NCBI RefSeq assembly: GCF_018336975.1
Contig: NZ_CP025572.1
Coordinates: 3,946,965 to 4,010,964 of the forward strand
Source of the DNA: Marinomonas sp. CT5
GTDB taxonomy: Bacteria; Pseudomonadota; Gammaproteobacteria; Pseudomonadales; Marinomonadaceae
Reading direction: 5' to 3'
Length of the DNA: 64,000 nt
A program made the translations under genes and the position numbers. Position 1 is the stretch's first letter, and every line of letters starts with the position of its first letter. This document shows positions 1-8,861 of this stretch, in pieces. Below the pieces are notes generated by a model. The model saw nothing but the letters and a program-made list of their open reading frames with translations. It had not been told where the DNA came from and searched no databases.

Positions 1-250
1 CAAAATAAGCACAGCAATAAGCAAGAGACCATTGATTTGCTTGCATGGATTTCAATGCGTTTAACTTGAAGTGAGATGAATAAGGATGGCCTTTATGACG
101 AAAACTTTCAACGCCATGTATTTGAAAAACTAATGACCAGTAACGGATTTGTCCTGATGACACTCCGAATTTACGACCGAGTTCTCTTGAACTTTCATAT
201 TGAGCAAGTGTGGCTAATTTTAACTTAAACGCTCTGTGGTATTTAGACAT
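1..250 (-). CDS. IS3-family transposase OrfA, N-terminal part (runs off window)
   Basis: About 83 codons are readable from an ATG at 250 down to the window edge with no stop. The protein begins MSKYHRAFKLKLATLAQYE and continues with a helix-turn-helix containing ELGRKFGVSSGQIRYW. This matches the DNA-binding N-terminus of IS3/IS150-type OrfA proteins, which bind the element's ends and are joined to OrfB by frameshifting to make the active transposase. The gene is partial only because the window ends. The initiation region lies right behind a strong hairpin. Confidence 0.75.
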   Translation of the reverse strand, partial: MSKYHRAFKLKLATLAQYESSRELGRKFGVSSGQIRYWSLVFQIHGVESFRHKGHPYSSHFKLNALKSMQANQWSLAYCCAYF

Positions 251-255
251 AAAAA

Positions 256-292
256 GACCCCCAGTAATTGGATAGTCCAACTATTGGGGGTC
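256..292. terminator. Hairpin inside the IS end, just upstream of OrfA
   Basis: GACCCCCAGTAATTGGA and TCCAACTATTGGGGGTC form a 17-bp imperfect stem around a 3-base loop (TAG). Its base is 6 bases from the OrfA start codon. Read leftward it is followed by TCTTTTT, so it can act as a terminator and can also fold over the OrfA ribosome-binding region. Such structures are known to limit transposase expression from outside transcripts; that role here is inferred. Confidence 0.6.
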
Positions 293-370
293 ACTTCAAA
301 GTGACTCCCATCTAGGCTTTTTTAATGCCTCTACTTTTTCGTTAGAAAGCACTATTTTTTATCTTCGTCT

Positions 371-1234
371 TTAGTTAAAAATGTCATCAAAGTCTGACGA
401 ATCGTGTCGCTCTTGTAGCTGGGCACCATCACCAAAAGATTTATTCACAATTCGGCCACGCTGAACGGCCGGACGTTGTTCAATCGCTTTTGCCCAACGT
501 AAAACATGTTTATAACTAGTGACATCCAAAAACTCTGCAGCATCATACAAATTACCTAACACCAAGTTGCCATACCAAGGCCAAATCGCGATATCGGCAA
601 TAGAATATTCTTCACCAGCCATGTAAGTGTTGTGTGCTAAATGCTTATCTAGCACATCTAACTGACGCTTAGTTTCCATAGAAAAGCGATCTATTGGATA
701 TTGCATCTTGGTTGGTGCATAGGCGTAAAAATGCCCAAAACCACCACCTAAATAGGGAGCCGATCCCATTTGCCAAAATAGCCAATTACGACATTCGGTT
801 TTAGCAACAAAATCTTTCGGTACCAAGGCATCGAATTTTTCGGCCAAGTATTGCAAGATAGACCCAGATTCAAATACACGTGTTGGCGGTGTGGTGCTGT
901 GATCCATTAAGGCTGGAATTTTGGAGTTAGGGTTAATTTCAACAAAGCCTGAACCAAACTGATCACCTTCACCTATATTTATTAAATAAGCATCGTATTC
1001 TGCAGCATTGATACCTAGAGCCAACAGCTCTTCCAGCATGATAGTTACTTTTTGACCATTGGGTGTCGCCAAAGAATGTAGCTGTAGCGAGTGCTTACCA
1101 ACTGGTAATTCTTTGTTGTGCGTTGCGCCTGCTGTTGGGCGGTTGGTACTGGAAAATTTACCACCATTATCGGGATTCCATTGCCATACTTTGGGTGGGA
1201 CATAGTCTTCATTTTTCATAGAATCAGAACTCAT
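371..1234 (-). CDS. yghU: Glutathione-dependent disulfide-bond oxidoreductase YghU
   Basis: A cytosolic glutathione S-transferase-family protein of 287 residues, the usual YghU length. YghU proteins bind two glutathione molecules and reduce small disulfides. The thioredoxin-like domain begins near residue 48 and carries TPNGQ (57-61), the FVEINPNSKIPAL segment and FESGSILQYLAEKF. The all-helical C-terminal domain contains the NWLFWQMG and FGHFYAYAP segments typical of the YghU/YfcG group. The start codon follows an AAGGAGAT ribosome site. It stands alone between the IS end and fpr. No obvious terminator is seen downstream. Confidence 0.93.
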   Translation of the reverse strand: MSSDSMKNEDYVPPKVWQWNPDNGGKFSSTNRPTAGATHNKELPVGKHSLQLHSLATPNGQKVTIMLEELLALGINAAEYDAYLINIGEGDQFGSGFVEINPNSKIPALMDHSTTPPTRVFESGSILQYLAEKFDALVPKDFVAKTECRNWLFWQMGSAPYLGGGFGHFYAYAPTKMQYPIDRFSMETKRQLDVLDKHLAHNTYMAGEEYSIADIAIWPWYGNLVLGNLYDAAEFLDVTSYKHVLRWAKAIEQRPAVQRGRIVNKSFGDGAQLQERHDSSDFDDIFN

Positions 1235-1277
1235 AATATCTCCTTAAAATATTTGCCAGCGTGAGGCATCCCAGCGA

Positions 1278-2054
1278 TTAATGTTCGACAAAAGCTCGTT
1301 CGATTACATAATCTCCTGGTACGCCAATTTTAGGTGATTCTTTAAAGCCGAGCTCATCAAGTAAAGCGGATGTATCTTTTAGCATACTCGGGCTACCACA
1401 AATCATGGCTCTATCGTGAGCAGGATTCAACTGAGGCAAGCCAATATCAGCGGCTAACTTACCACTGCGAATTAGGTCAGTAAGACGTCCTTGATTGCGA
1501 AACGGCTCGCGCGTTACGGTTGGATAATAGACTAGTTTGTCTTTCACCTGTTCACCAAAGAATTCATTTTCAGGCAATTCTTTTTCAATAAAATCAGCAT
1601 ACGCCAACTCACTAACATGACGAACACCATGAATTAGGATAATTTTTTCGTATTGCTCATAAGCATCAAAATCTTGAATAACACTTAGAAAAGGTGCCAA
1701 ACCTGTCCCTGTAGACAATAAGTACAAGTGTTTACCTGGATGTAAATCACGAGTCACTAAAGTGCCTGTTGGCTTACGACTGACTAAGACATCATCACCA
1801 ACCTGTAAATGTTGTAAACGCGAAGTAAGTGGTCCATTTGGCACTTTAATACTGAAAAACTCTAAATGCTCCTCGTAGTTTGGGCTAGCAATACTGTAGG
1901 CGCGCATCAAAGGTCGCGTTTCGGTTTCTAAGCCAATCATGACAAATTGACCATTATCGAAACGTAAGCTTGGATTACGCGTGGTTTTAAAACTAAATAA
2001 ATTGTCATCCCAGTGGTGAACGCTCAAAACGCGCTCAGTAACAAATGCACTCAT
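1278..2054 (-). CDS. fpr: Ferredoxin/flavodoxin-NADP reductase
   Basis: A 258-residue FAD flavoprotein that moves electrons between NADPH and ferredoxin or flavodoxin. RAYSIASP (51-58) is the FAD-binding motif, GTGLAPF (116-122) binds the NADP pyrophosphate, AMICGSP comes near residue 219, and the chain ends in FVEH, close to the FVEK end of bacterial subclass I reductases. The frame is open 51 codons further upstream, but the ATG at 2054 gives the normal family length and the familiar MSAFVTERV start, so I chose it. It faces away from msrA, and both are oxidative-stress functions. Confidence 0.92.
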   Translation of the reverse strand: MSAFVTERVLSVHHWDDNLFSFKTTRNPSLRFDNGQFVMIGLETETRPLMRAYSIASPNYEEHLEFFSIKVPNGPLTSRLQHLQVGDDVLVSRKPTGTLVTRDLHPGKHLYLLSTGTGLAPFLSVIQDFDAYEQYEKIILIHGVRHVSELAYADFIEKELPENEFFGEQVKDKLVYYPTVTREPFRNQGRLTDLIRSGKLAADIGLPQLNPAHDRAMICGSPSMLKDTSALLDELGFKESPKIGVPGDYVIERAFVEH

Positions 2055-2244
2055 GATTACCCCATTAAAATTTTTAGCGAAATTTTTCTTTTCAAATCTC
2101 AAAACCACGCAGTAGTAAAATGAATCTACCCAGCTATGTGAGTGATTGGTGGTCGAATCCATGAATAAGCGAGAGTTGAATTGATTAGCAAACATACTAT
2201 AAGACAACTCTTTATTTGTTTAATTGATTATCTAGATGTCTTTA

Positions 2245-2259
2245 ATATGCTCAGCATAT
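2245..2259. promoter_or_regulatory. Perfect palindrome in the fpr-msrA divergent region
   Basis: ATATGCT-C-AGCATAT is a perfect 7-1-7 inverted repeat in the 455-bp region between the divergent genes fpr and msrA (2055-2509). It is next to a TATATAAAA stretch, so it could be an operator overlapping a promoter. A second hairpin, CGAAAATC with GATTTTCG, lies at 2371-2393. I see no gene in this region. No known regulator site is recognised, so the function is inference. Confidence 0.35.
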
Positions 2260-2509
2260 ATAAAAGCAAATAATGGCTAATCTTGAAACGAGACTTAGTC
2301 TGCCACCCAAATGTACAAAAAATAGGTCATTAAATAGGAAGATAGAGTATTAAACTGACAAAGCGAGTATCGAAAATCCCCAACAGATTTTCGAAAAACG
2401 ACTATCTTCTGAAATGAAAAGTAAGAAAAATGCCACCAGCAACGACTAATTTCTAAACCGGAGAAAAAATTACCAAAATACCTTTTCTAATAATCAAAGG
2501 ACTTTCTAA

Positions 2510-3133
2510 ATGATTACTCGATATACTCTTAAGCTTTTAGGGTTGCTATTTGTTAGCAGCATGGCGACGTTTAGCCATGTTTCACAAGCCTCACCACAAA
2601 CCATGATTGTCGCTGGCGGCTGCTTCTGGTGCGTAGAATCTGATTTTGAATCAGTCCAAGGCGTCAGTGATGTTGTTTCTGGCTATACGGGAGGGCATAC
2701 AGAAAACCCAACCTACCGTCAGGTTTCTTCAAAAAAAACAGGTCACTTTGAAGCCGTCATGATTCATTTTGATGATGACATAGTTTCTCTTGCAGCCTTA
2801 GCAGACTATTACTGGAAAACCATTGACCCCACCGATGCTGAGGGCCAATTTTGCGATAAGGGCTCTCCATACAAAACGGCGATGTTTTACCAAGATGACC
2901 ACCAGAAGGCCGTTTTTGACGCTTCTCTCGCGAAGGTAAAAAAAACAAAACCTTTTAAAGACACAATTGTTACTGAGATTCTTCCGTCCAAAACGTTTTA
3001 TCCTGCAGAGGAATACCATCAGAGCTACTACAAGAAAAACCCTATTCGCTACGCCTTTTATCGTACTAGCTGCGGTCGAGATAATCGTATTGAAAGCTTA
3101 TGGGGTGAAGTAGAAAGTCATCAAGACCATTAA
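2510..3133 (+). CDS. msrA: Peptide methionine sulfoxide reductase MsrA, exported
   Basis: MsrA reduces the S form of methionine sulfoxide in proteins. The 207-residue protein has the catalytic GCFWC motif at 37-41 (active Cys38), then GYTGG, and a C-terminal RTSCGR with a resolving Cys at 188. Residues 1-27 form a signal peptide (KLLGLLFVSSMATF, cut near SQA-SP), so it should act in the periplasm rather than the cytosol. The start is preceded by AAGGA. It is not fused to MsrB. A clear terminator follows. Confidence 0.93.
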   Translation: MITRYTLKLLGLLFVSSMATFSHVSQASPQTMIVAGGCFWCVESDFESVQGVSDVVSGYTGGHTENPTYRQVSSKKTGHFEAVMIHFDDDIVSLAALADYYWKTIDPTDAEGQFCDKGSPYKTAMFYQDDHQKAVFDASLAKVKKTKPFKDTIVTEILPSKTFYPAEEYHQSYYKKNPIRYAFYRTSCGRDNRIESLWGEVESHQDH

Positions 3134-3191
3134 CTATCACTGATTACCCTCAATGTAATCGCCTTCAATAGGCACTGTATCGAAGACGAAT

Positions 3192-3230
3192 AAATGTCAG
3201 CATTAATTTTAATGGCTGGCATTTTTGTAT
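3192..3230 (+). terminator. Terminator after msrA
   Basis: AAATGTCAGC and GCTGGCATTT form a stem around an AT-rich loop, and the stem is followed by a T-rich stretch. It lies about 60 bases past the msrA stop and separates msrA from the outer-membrane gene. Confidence 0.6.
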
Positions 3231-3422
3231 TTAACGCCACTCTTCTTGCCAATATTTCGCTCTACCTAAGTATCAATAAAGCGTTTTTTAACTAGGTTTA
3301 ACGCATAGAAAATGAAGCAAATTGGCAATTCCCAGCAAAACTCTAGCCATTAACACTACGATAAGCCAGATTAATACCGCAACTCACGAAGTACTCAAAA
3401 AGTAACTAAAAGGAGTTATACA

Positions 3423-3992
3423 ATGAAAAAGCTTATCCCAATTATCGCTGGTAGCATTGCTTTAGCCTCTCTAAGTAACGTAGCCAAAGCAGAAGACACT
3501 TATGACAATAACAGTGGCCTTTATGTTGGTGGTAACTATGGCTATCTAAAAGTAGAAAGTGAAGATGACTTTGACGATAACAACGACGTAGTACAAGGTA
3601 TTGTCGGTTATCGCTTCAACTCTTTCCTTGCTTTAGAAGGTAGTTACATTGACTTTGGTAAGTACGGCGGCAGCGCAGCAAGCGCATCGACAACAGGTTA
3701 TACCGCGGCATTAAAAGGTACTTTGCCTGTCACTCAAACAACCGAACTGTTTGTCAAAGCAGGTCAACTATGGCACGAAACGGATTACAACATTGCCTCA
3801 GTTAAAGGCAGTTCCGATGATAGAAGTTTGTTCGCAGGCGCTGGTGTAAACTTCAACGTAACAGAAAATTTATTGCTGAATGCCCAATACACTTGGTATG
3901 ACGTCGACCTAAATGCGGACAACGTTTCTTCTGATTCAAAATTCGAAACAGACTTCAATCAAGCCAGTGTCGGTGCAGAATATCGCTTCTAA
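3423..3992 (+). CDS. Small outer-membrane beta-barrel protein
   Basis: A 189-residue protein with a clear signal peptide (MKKLIPIIAGSIALAS, cut after AKA at 23). The mature part alternates polar and aromatic residues as in eight-stranded barrels: GLYVGGNYGYLKV, GIVGYRFNSFLALEGSYIDFG, LFAGAGVNFNVTENL and a final SVGAEYRF. The terminal phenylalanine is the usual BAM recognition signal. It resembles the OmpA/OmpW-like 'porin family, beta-barrel domain' proteins; no specific substrate can be named. AAAGGAG lies just upstream of the start. It is monocistronic, with terminators on both sides. Confidence 0.85.
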   Translation: MKKLIPIIAGSIALASLSNVAKAEDTYDNNSGLYVGGNYGYLKVESEDDFDDNNDVVQGIVGYRFNSFLALEGSYIDFGKYGGSAASASTTGYTAALKGTLPVTQTTELFVKAGQLWHETDYNIASVKGSSDDRSLFAGAGVNFNVTENLLLNAQYTWYDVDLNADNVSSDSKFETDFNQASVGAEYRF

Positions 3993-4007
3993 ATCATTAC
4001 GTTTCCC

Positions 4008-4050
4008 TAAAGAAAGGTTTGGCCCAATTGGCTAAGCCTTTCCTTTGTTT
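4008..4050 (+). terminator. Terminator after the outer-membrane protein gene
   Basis: AGAAAGGTTTGGCC and GGCTAAGCCTTTCC form an imperfect stem about 20 bases past the stop, followed by TTTGTTT. Confidence 0.55.
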
Positions 4051-4136
4051 CTGCAACTTTCTTAACGAGAAGCTCTTTGACCCTTCCTCACTAAGCCTCT
4101 AGTATCTAGACATCTCATTTGAAGAAGATGCCAACT

Positions 4137-4874
4137 ATGAACCCAATTCTTGAAGCTCAGTCAAACCACAAATCCATTCGACAGTATACAAACAAAGCCA
4201 TTGATGAAGCCTTACTAAAACAGCTCATCCAATCCGCACAAGGCGCCGCTTCCTCCAGCTTTATTCAAGCTTATTCCCTTGTCCAAGTAACCAATAAAGA
4301 AAACCGCCAAAAAATTGCCACTCTGGCCGGTGGTCAAAAATGGGTGGAATCAGCCGCAGAGTTTTTTATTATTTGTGCCGACCTAACTCGTGTTCAACAT
4401 TGCTGTGTTGAGCAAGGTCTAGGGGCACTAGAAGGCAACACAGAACACTTTATTGCCGCCACCACCGACGCGACTTTTTTTGCGCAAAATCTCATGCTGG
4501 GGGCGGAATCCGTTGGCCTTGGCGCGGTATTTATTGGCGGTATTCGTAACGATCCAGAGCAGGTCGCCGAGCTATTAAACTTACCAGAGCAAGTTTACCC
4601 CATTTTTGGACTTTGCCTTGGTTACCCAGATACCCAACCAGATCTCAAACCCAGACTGCCAGTAGAGGTGATCCTTCACAAAGACAGTTATGATAACAAC
4701 CGCTGCGCCGAAGATGTAAAAGCCTACGATAATCAAATGCAGGCTTACTATGAAAGCCGTGGCGATAATCAGAAAAATAGTAATTGGTCTGAACAAACGG
4801 CTGCCGCTGTGCAGAAAAAGAAACGTGAACATATGCTAAGCTTCTTGCAGCAGCGCGGCTTCTTAAAGCGCTAA
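4137..4874 (+). CDS. nfsA: Oxygen-insensitive NADPH nitroreductase NfsA-like
   Basis: An FMN-dependent reductase that makes two-electron reductions of nitroaromatics and quinones. The NfsA pattern is clear: HKSIRQYT near the N-terminus, SSSFIQAYSLVQV (phosphate and FMN binding), TLAGGQKWV, ESVGLGAVFIGGIRNDPE and LFGLCLGYP-like GLCLGYPDTQPDLKPRLP. The ATG at 4137 gives 245 residues and places HKSIR 11 residues in, as in the E. coli enzyme. In-frame starts at 4128 (ATG) and 4119 (TTG) are also possible. A peroxiredoxin gene follows 45 bases later and may be co-transcribed. Confidence 0.9.
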   Translation: MNPILEAQSNHKSIRQYTNKAIDEALLKQLIQSAQGAASSSFIQAYSLVQVTNKENRQKIATLAGGQKWVESAAEFFIICADLTRVQHCCVEQGLGALEGNTEHFIAATTDATFFAQNLMLGAESVGLGAVFIGGIRNDPEQVAELLNLPEQVYPIFGLCLGYPDTQPDLKPRLPVEVILHKDSYDNNRCAEDVKAYDNQMQAYYESRGDNQKNSNWSEQTAAAVQKKKREHMLSFLQQRGFLKR

Positions 4875-4919
4875 TACAAAAGCATGAAATCATCATTAAC
4901 CTAGATAAAAGGAAAAAAC

Positions 4920-5444
4920 ATGATCACTACAGTACCTAATGTTGTCTTTAAAACACGTGTTCGTAATGAAGAGCTAGGTGGCCCAAACCCATTTGAATGG
5001 AAAGATGTAACAACAGCCGACTTGTTCGACAATAAAAAAGTCGTTGTTTTTTCTTTACCAGGTGCCTTTACACCAACTTGTTCAACCTCTCACCTTCCAC
5101 GCTACGAAGAACTTTACGAAGAATTTAAAGCACAAGGTGTTGATGCGGTAATCTGTGTGTCTGTAAACGATGCCTTTGTTATGTTCCAGTGGGGCAAAAG
5201 CCAAAATGCGAAAAACGTATTCTTATTACCTGACGGCAACGGTGACTTCACTCGCCAAATGGGTATGTTGGTTAAGAAAGAAAACCTAGGTTTTGGTATG
5301 CGTAGCTGGCGCTACTCTATGCTGGTTGAAAATGGTGAAATCAAGAAAATGTTTGCTGAAGCAGGCTACCAAGACGATGCACCAAACGACCCATTCGAGG
5401 TATCGGATGCAGACACTATGTTGAACTACTTAAAAGGAAATTAA
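4920..5444 (+). CDS. Prx5-type peroxiredoxin
   Basis: A thiol peroxidase of 174 residues that reduces peroxides using a thiol donor such as glutathione/glutaredoxin. The peroxidatic cysteine is Cys54 in [14 protein letters not shown], followed by the VSVNDAFVM segment and [11 protein letters not shown] carrying the conserved Arg. A second cysteine (Cys79, VICVSVND) is present. It lacks the C-terminal glutaredoxin domain found in hybrid Prx5 proteins of Haemophilus and Vibrio. AAAGGA precedes the start and a very strong terminator follows. A related paralog is at 59789-60268. Confidence 0.9.
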   Translation: MITTVPNVVFKTRVRNEELGGPNPFEWKDVTTADLFDNKKVVVFSLPGAFTPTCSTSHLPRYEELYEEFKAQGVDAVICVSVNDAFVMFQWGKSQNAKNVFLLPDGNGDFTRQMGMLVKKENLGFGMRSWRYSMLVENGEIKKMFAEAGYQDDAPNDPFEVSDADTMLNYLKGN

Positions 5445-5474
5445 ATTTTATTCCTTGCATTTCAACTATAATAG

Positions 5475-5508
5475 AAGGGAACATGCTTAAAGCATGTTCC
5501 CTTTTTTA
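5475..5508 (+). terminator. Strong terminator after the peroxiredoxin gene
   Basis: AAGGGAACATGCTT and AAGCATGTTCCCTT pair perfectly around a minimal loop, and the stem runs into TTTTTT. Confidence 0.85.
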
Positions 5509-5647
5509 ATCAACTCTACTTTATAGTGAACACAAAAAATAACACAATTAAATTCTTCTAGTTTTACAACGCTCAATTATAATAAGAAAAATTTATGTAT
5601 TTAAAATATCAAAGTGACTTAAGTGAAGACATCATAAGGTATTAAGG

Positions 5648-7303
5648 ATGTTAAATTATATTAGGAATAAATCCATAATATTAGACATGATCTTCTCTTC
5701 TCTTGTTAAACCTTCCTGGAAGAGCCTACTCTTTTTCATCAGCATTTCGGTTTTCCTCAGCATTTTACTTCATAACTGGAATCAATTAGTCACTGAAGAA
5801 AGACAGTTGAGCAACTATGTAAAAAACATTACCAATCGGGTAACACAATCTTCCTTTCAAATGAAAACAGCCATTAATCTTGCCAATCAAGTCGACGCTG
5901 CCGTTTGCTCACCTAAAGACATTCATTCATTAAGGCAGATTTTAGCAAACTATCCCTATATCAACGATTTAGGGAAATTATCAAAAGATAACGAAGTACT
6001 TTGTAGCGTCTTATGGGGTAAGATATCAGAGCCAAAAAAGCTTCCTGACAATCACATCAAAGACACAAACTTCGAAAGAACTTGGCCATTAGTCAGAGGC
6101 TTATTCTCACCAAATCAAATACGCGCTGTGTTTAGTAATGGCAACACTTTTGCCGTTGCATCGCCCATTACCTTCTTAGGCATCTCCCGACACTCGTCAA
6201 AAATCGGCAGCGTTATTTATGTAAAACAGACGAAAAAGATTTACCAAATCTTTGACGATATTACTTACCAAAAAGCACAACAAGTCATTGCTAATGGCTC
6301 GACCAAATTACCTTGGCTGACAACACCAAATTCATTGTTGATCACTAAAAGTTGCCCGACCAATTACGAGTTTTGTGTCGCGGGCATAGACAGCAAAGTC
6401 GGTATTTACGATATGAGCTTGGTGGATTGGATAAAAATGGTGCTATATGGCGTCTGTATTGGTGTCATCTTGTCTTTTGCCATCACACTTTTAATTTCAA
6501 ATCGACGCACACTTATTTACCGCTTGAAATATGCCATTAGAATGAATGACATCTATTCTTTATATCAACCCAAAATACACCTAAAAACTGGAAGAATTAT
6601 TGGTGTAGAAGCACTAGCAAGGTGGGACGATAAAGAATTAGGAAGTGTATCACCAGACCGCTTTATTGAGTGCGCTGAATCTCACAATATCATTAGCAAA
6701 TTAACCAAAAACCTCATTATTAAAAACTTACAACAAATAGGCCCTTTTTTAAAACAAGACGCACAATTCTCACTTAGCATAAACCTCACGGTAAAAGACT
6801 TATCGGATCAAGATTTTCTCAACTTTATCGATAGGCAAGTAAAAAGAAATGGCATCAATACCGAGCAAATTATTTTTGAGGTAACCGAGCGCTCGGCGGC
6901 TCAAAATAATACCCTTAAAAATGCGACGAAAAGCTTTTTACGCAAAGGCTATAAAATATCACTCGATGATTTTGGTACCGGATTTTCGAATTTATCTTGG
7001 CTTACAACATTTGAGCCAAATGAAATAAAAATAGATAAGATGTTTGTTCAATCAATTGGGACGCAGACCGTCAGTCAGATTGCATTAAATGGAATTTTTC
7101 AATTGGTGGGTAGTTTAAACGTAAACCTTGTCTTTGAGGGAATAGAATCCACCAATGAAGTGGATTACATTCTTCAATTTTCTCCTAATGCCGTAGGCCA
7201 AGGTTGGTTGTACTCCAAAGCTGTTGATATAGACACCTTAGAGGAACTCCTAAAAACTCAACCTTATATGGATTCCTCTTACCTAGCCGATAAAAAAGAC
7301 TAA
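5648..7303 (+). CDS. Membrane EAL-domain c-di-GMP phosphodiesterase with periplasmic CSS-type sensor
   Basis: A 551-residue protein that should hydrolyse cyclic di-GMP to pGpG. A membrane helix at about 25-42 and a second at 262-285 enclose a periplasmic domain with a CSP motif at 87-89 and further cysteines (119, 235, 243), as in CSS-motif sensors whose activity depends on disulfide state. The EAL domain starts near 300 and has all the key catalytic elements: EAL 321-323, Asn379, Glu411 in EVTER, Asp440-Asp441 in DDFGTGFSNL, Lys461, Glu497 and Gln518. The start has AAGG eight bases upstream. Its 3' end overlaps the convergent receptor-like gene by four bases. Confidence 0.9.
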   Translation: MLNYIRNKSIILDMIFSSLVKPSWKSLLFFISISVFLSILLHNWNQLVTEERQLSNYVKNITNRVTQSSFQMKTAINLANQVDAAVCSPKDIHSLRQILANYPYINDLGKLSKDNEVLCSVLWGKISEPKKLPDNHIKDTNFERTWPLVRGLFSPNQIRAVFSNGNTFAVASPITFLGISRHSSKIGSVIYVKQTKKIYQIFDDITYQKAQQVIANGSTKLPWLTTPNSLLITKSCPTNYEFCVAGIDSKVGIYDMSLVDWIKMVLYGVCIGVILSFAITLLISNRRTLIYRLKYAIRMNDIYSLYQPKIHLKTGRIIGVEALARWDDKELGSVSPDRFIECAESHNIISKLTKNLIIKNLQQIGPFLKQDAQFSLSINLTVKDLSDQDFLNFIDRQVKRNGINTEQIIFEVTERSAAQNNTLKNATKSFLRKGYKISLDDFGTGFSNLSWLTTFEPNEIKIDKMFVQSIGTQTVSQIALNGIFQLVGSLNVNLVFEGIESTNEVDYILQFSPNAVGQGWLYSKAVDIDTLEELLKTQPYMDSSYLADKKD

Positions 7304-8748
7304 AGTTTGATACAGCCTAAGTCGTAGCTAATTTTGTCTGCGCTCTTTTTCAGCTCTGTAGTAAGCGCCATAATCGCCGACAGTGAAGATGAAATATCAT
7401 CGATATTTAAGTCTATCTCATTTGGGAATTCACGCAGTAATACGCTTTTCACCTGTGCCAATTGCAGCTTAATGCTCACTATGTGCTCAATAAAAGACTC
7501 TAAAGATACACGTTGTTTACTAAACGCATCTAAAGCCTCGATTAATTCTCGATCAGACTGACTGACCGAGCTTTCAATGAAGGCAATGTCATCATCAAGT
7601 TCATTTAAAGAAGCCTTCGTGTCGCTTAACACAGAGTGTTGAGAAAATGCATTATCAGAAGCAACTAACTTCTCTTCAAGTTGACTTACCTTATGGCGTA
7701 ACACTTGTAATTGCTTGGCGTCATTGCTGATTCCCCCGGCTATTTTCGTCAACTCTTTCTCATTATTCGAATGAATAAGGGTATTATCAGAGAACCGACT
7801 CGCCACCATATCCAAATATTGTTCACTTTTCGTCAGTTCTGAATAGGCTTCTTGAATGCATTTCTTATTGTCGGCCAATCCTATGCTAATTTGCTTTTCC
7901 TCTTGATCCATCACATCAATAAATGTTTCCAACTCTTTGCTCACGTTGCTTAATTTAACGCTATGCTCTGCTATTGTTTGTGTTTGATGGCGTAAAGAAT
8001 CGAAAATACACTGTATGTATTGATAGAGGTTGACCAACATAAATAACAAGCTGTTTTTTGGGTAAGACTTGTTTTTTACAGCTTGAAGCCCTTCGTTTTC
8101 GAATTGCTCAGCGAAACGTATGACATTCTGCGGATCATCTCCTAATTGATGAATAATGCTTCGATACACCCAGAATATTCCAGCTAATATCACCAAAAGC
8201 ATCGCCGCCGACGCCAAAATAAAGTAACTGGCTAACTGATTGGCTTCCGCCTCAAGGTCATCAACATACACCCCCATGCCCAACATCCACTTCCATTGCG
8301 GCAGTAACGTCATACCATTCACTTTGACGAATAAGGCATTAGAATCGGCTTTTTCACTCTCGCCCACCACAAACATAAAATCATGCTTGTTCAAATAATC
8401 AATGTACTTCACATAAGACCGTTGAAAAACACCGACTACCTTGTTTTTAACATGCACACGAGCGATACCATTCGCATCATTCGCCCATAAAAAATTGTTA
8501 CCATCTCGCACACTTGAGAGTAAACGAATAACATTTTCTTCCGCTTCCTCTCGTGACATTTTATTAGCTTGCTCTAACTCGACAAAATGACGGGCTTGAT
8601 TAACAGAGAAGGTTAAAATCGATTGTATCTCATGCTTTCTAGCTTCAATTAATTGATTCTTTAATGTATTAACGGCAAAGATATAGAAAAAAAACATCGT
8701 AATTGCCAATAAACAAACAATTACACCAATTTTCTTAGAAAGCTTCAT
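7300..8748 (-). CDS. Cache-domain receptor-like membrane protein lacking the chemoreceptor tip
   Basis: 482 residues: a membrane helix at 7-27, a periplasmic single-Cache-type domain with FLWANDANG and PQWKWMLGMGVYVDDLE, a second helix near 168-193, then a HAMP-like LGDDP segment and about 270 residues of coiled coil. It resembles methyl-accepting chemotaxis proteins of the sCache_2 type up to that point. The conserved signalling tip ([15 protein letters not shown]) is absent, so it is unlikely to contact CheA/CheW normally. The output is unknown; it may signal to another partner, perhaps the adjacent phosphodiesterase. The ribosome site is TAGGTG. Confidence 0.8.
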   Translation of the reverse strand: MKLSKKIGVIVCLLAITMFFFYIFAVNTLKNQLIEARKHEIQSILTFSVNQARHFVELEQANKMSREEAEENVIRLLSSVRDGNNFLWANDANGIARVHVKNKVVGVFQRSYVKYIDYLNKHDFMFVVGESEKADSNALFVKVNGMTLLPQWKWMLGMGVYVDDLEAEANQLASYFILASAAMLLVILAGIFWVYRSIIHQLGDDPQNVIRFAEQFENEGLQAVKNKSYPKNSLLFMLVNLYQYIQCIFDSLRHQTQTIAEHSVKLSNVSKELETFIDVMDQEEKQISIGLADNKKCIQEAYSELTKSEQYLDMVASRFSDNTLIHSNNEKELTKIAGGISNDAKQLQVLRHKVSQLEEKLVASDNAFSQHSVLSDTKASLNELDDDIAFIESSVSQSDRELIEALDAFSKQRVSLESFIEHIVSIKLQLAQVKSVLLREFPNEIDLNIDDISSSLSAIMALTTELKKSADKISYDLGCIKL

Positions 8749-8861
8749 ACCTAATCACCTAAAAAGAATAAATCGTCATTAAATCACTATACATTTCTAG
8801 GCAATTAAATAAATAGCTATTTACCTATTACACATAAAGGAAACTATAAATGAAAAGCATA

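Larger units (their letters stand above)
1..298 (-). mobile_element. IS3-family insertion sequence, left-edge fragment
   Basis: The left edge holds one end of an IS3-family element. The minus strand begins with a terminus reading TGAAGTGACCCCCAATAG followed by TTGGAC, which aligns well with the 24-bp IS150-type terminal repeat (TG, a CCC block, then TTGGAC). A transposase OrfA start lies about 50 bases inside it. The rest of the element lies outside the window, so it cannot be seen whether it is intact. The exact outer base (298) is inferred from the TG end; no target duplication can be checked. Confidence 0.75.
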
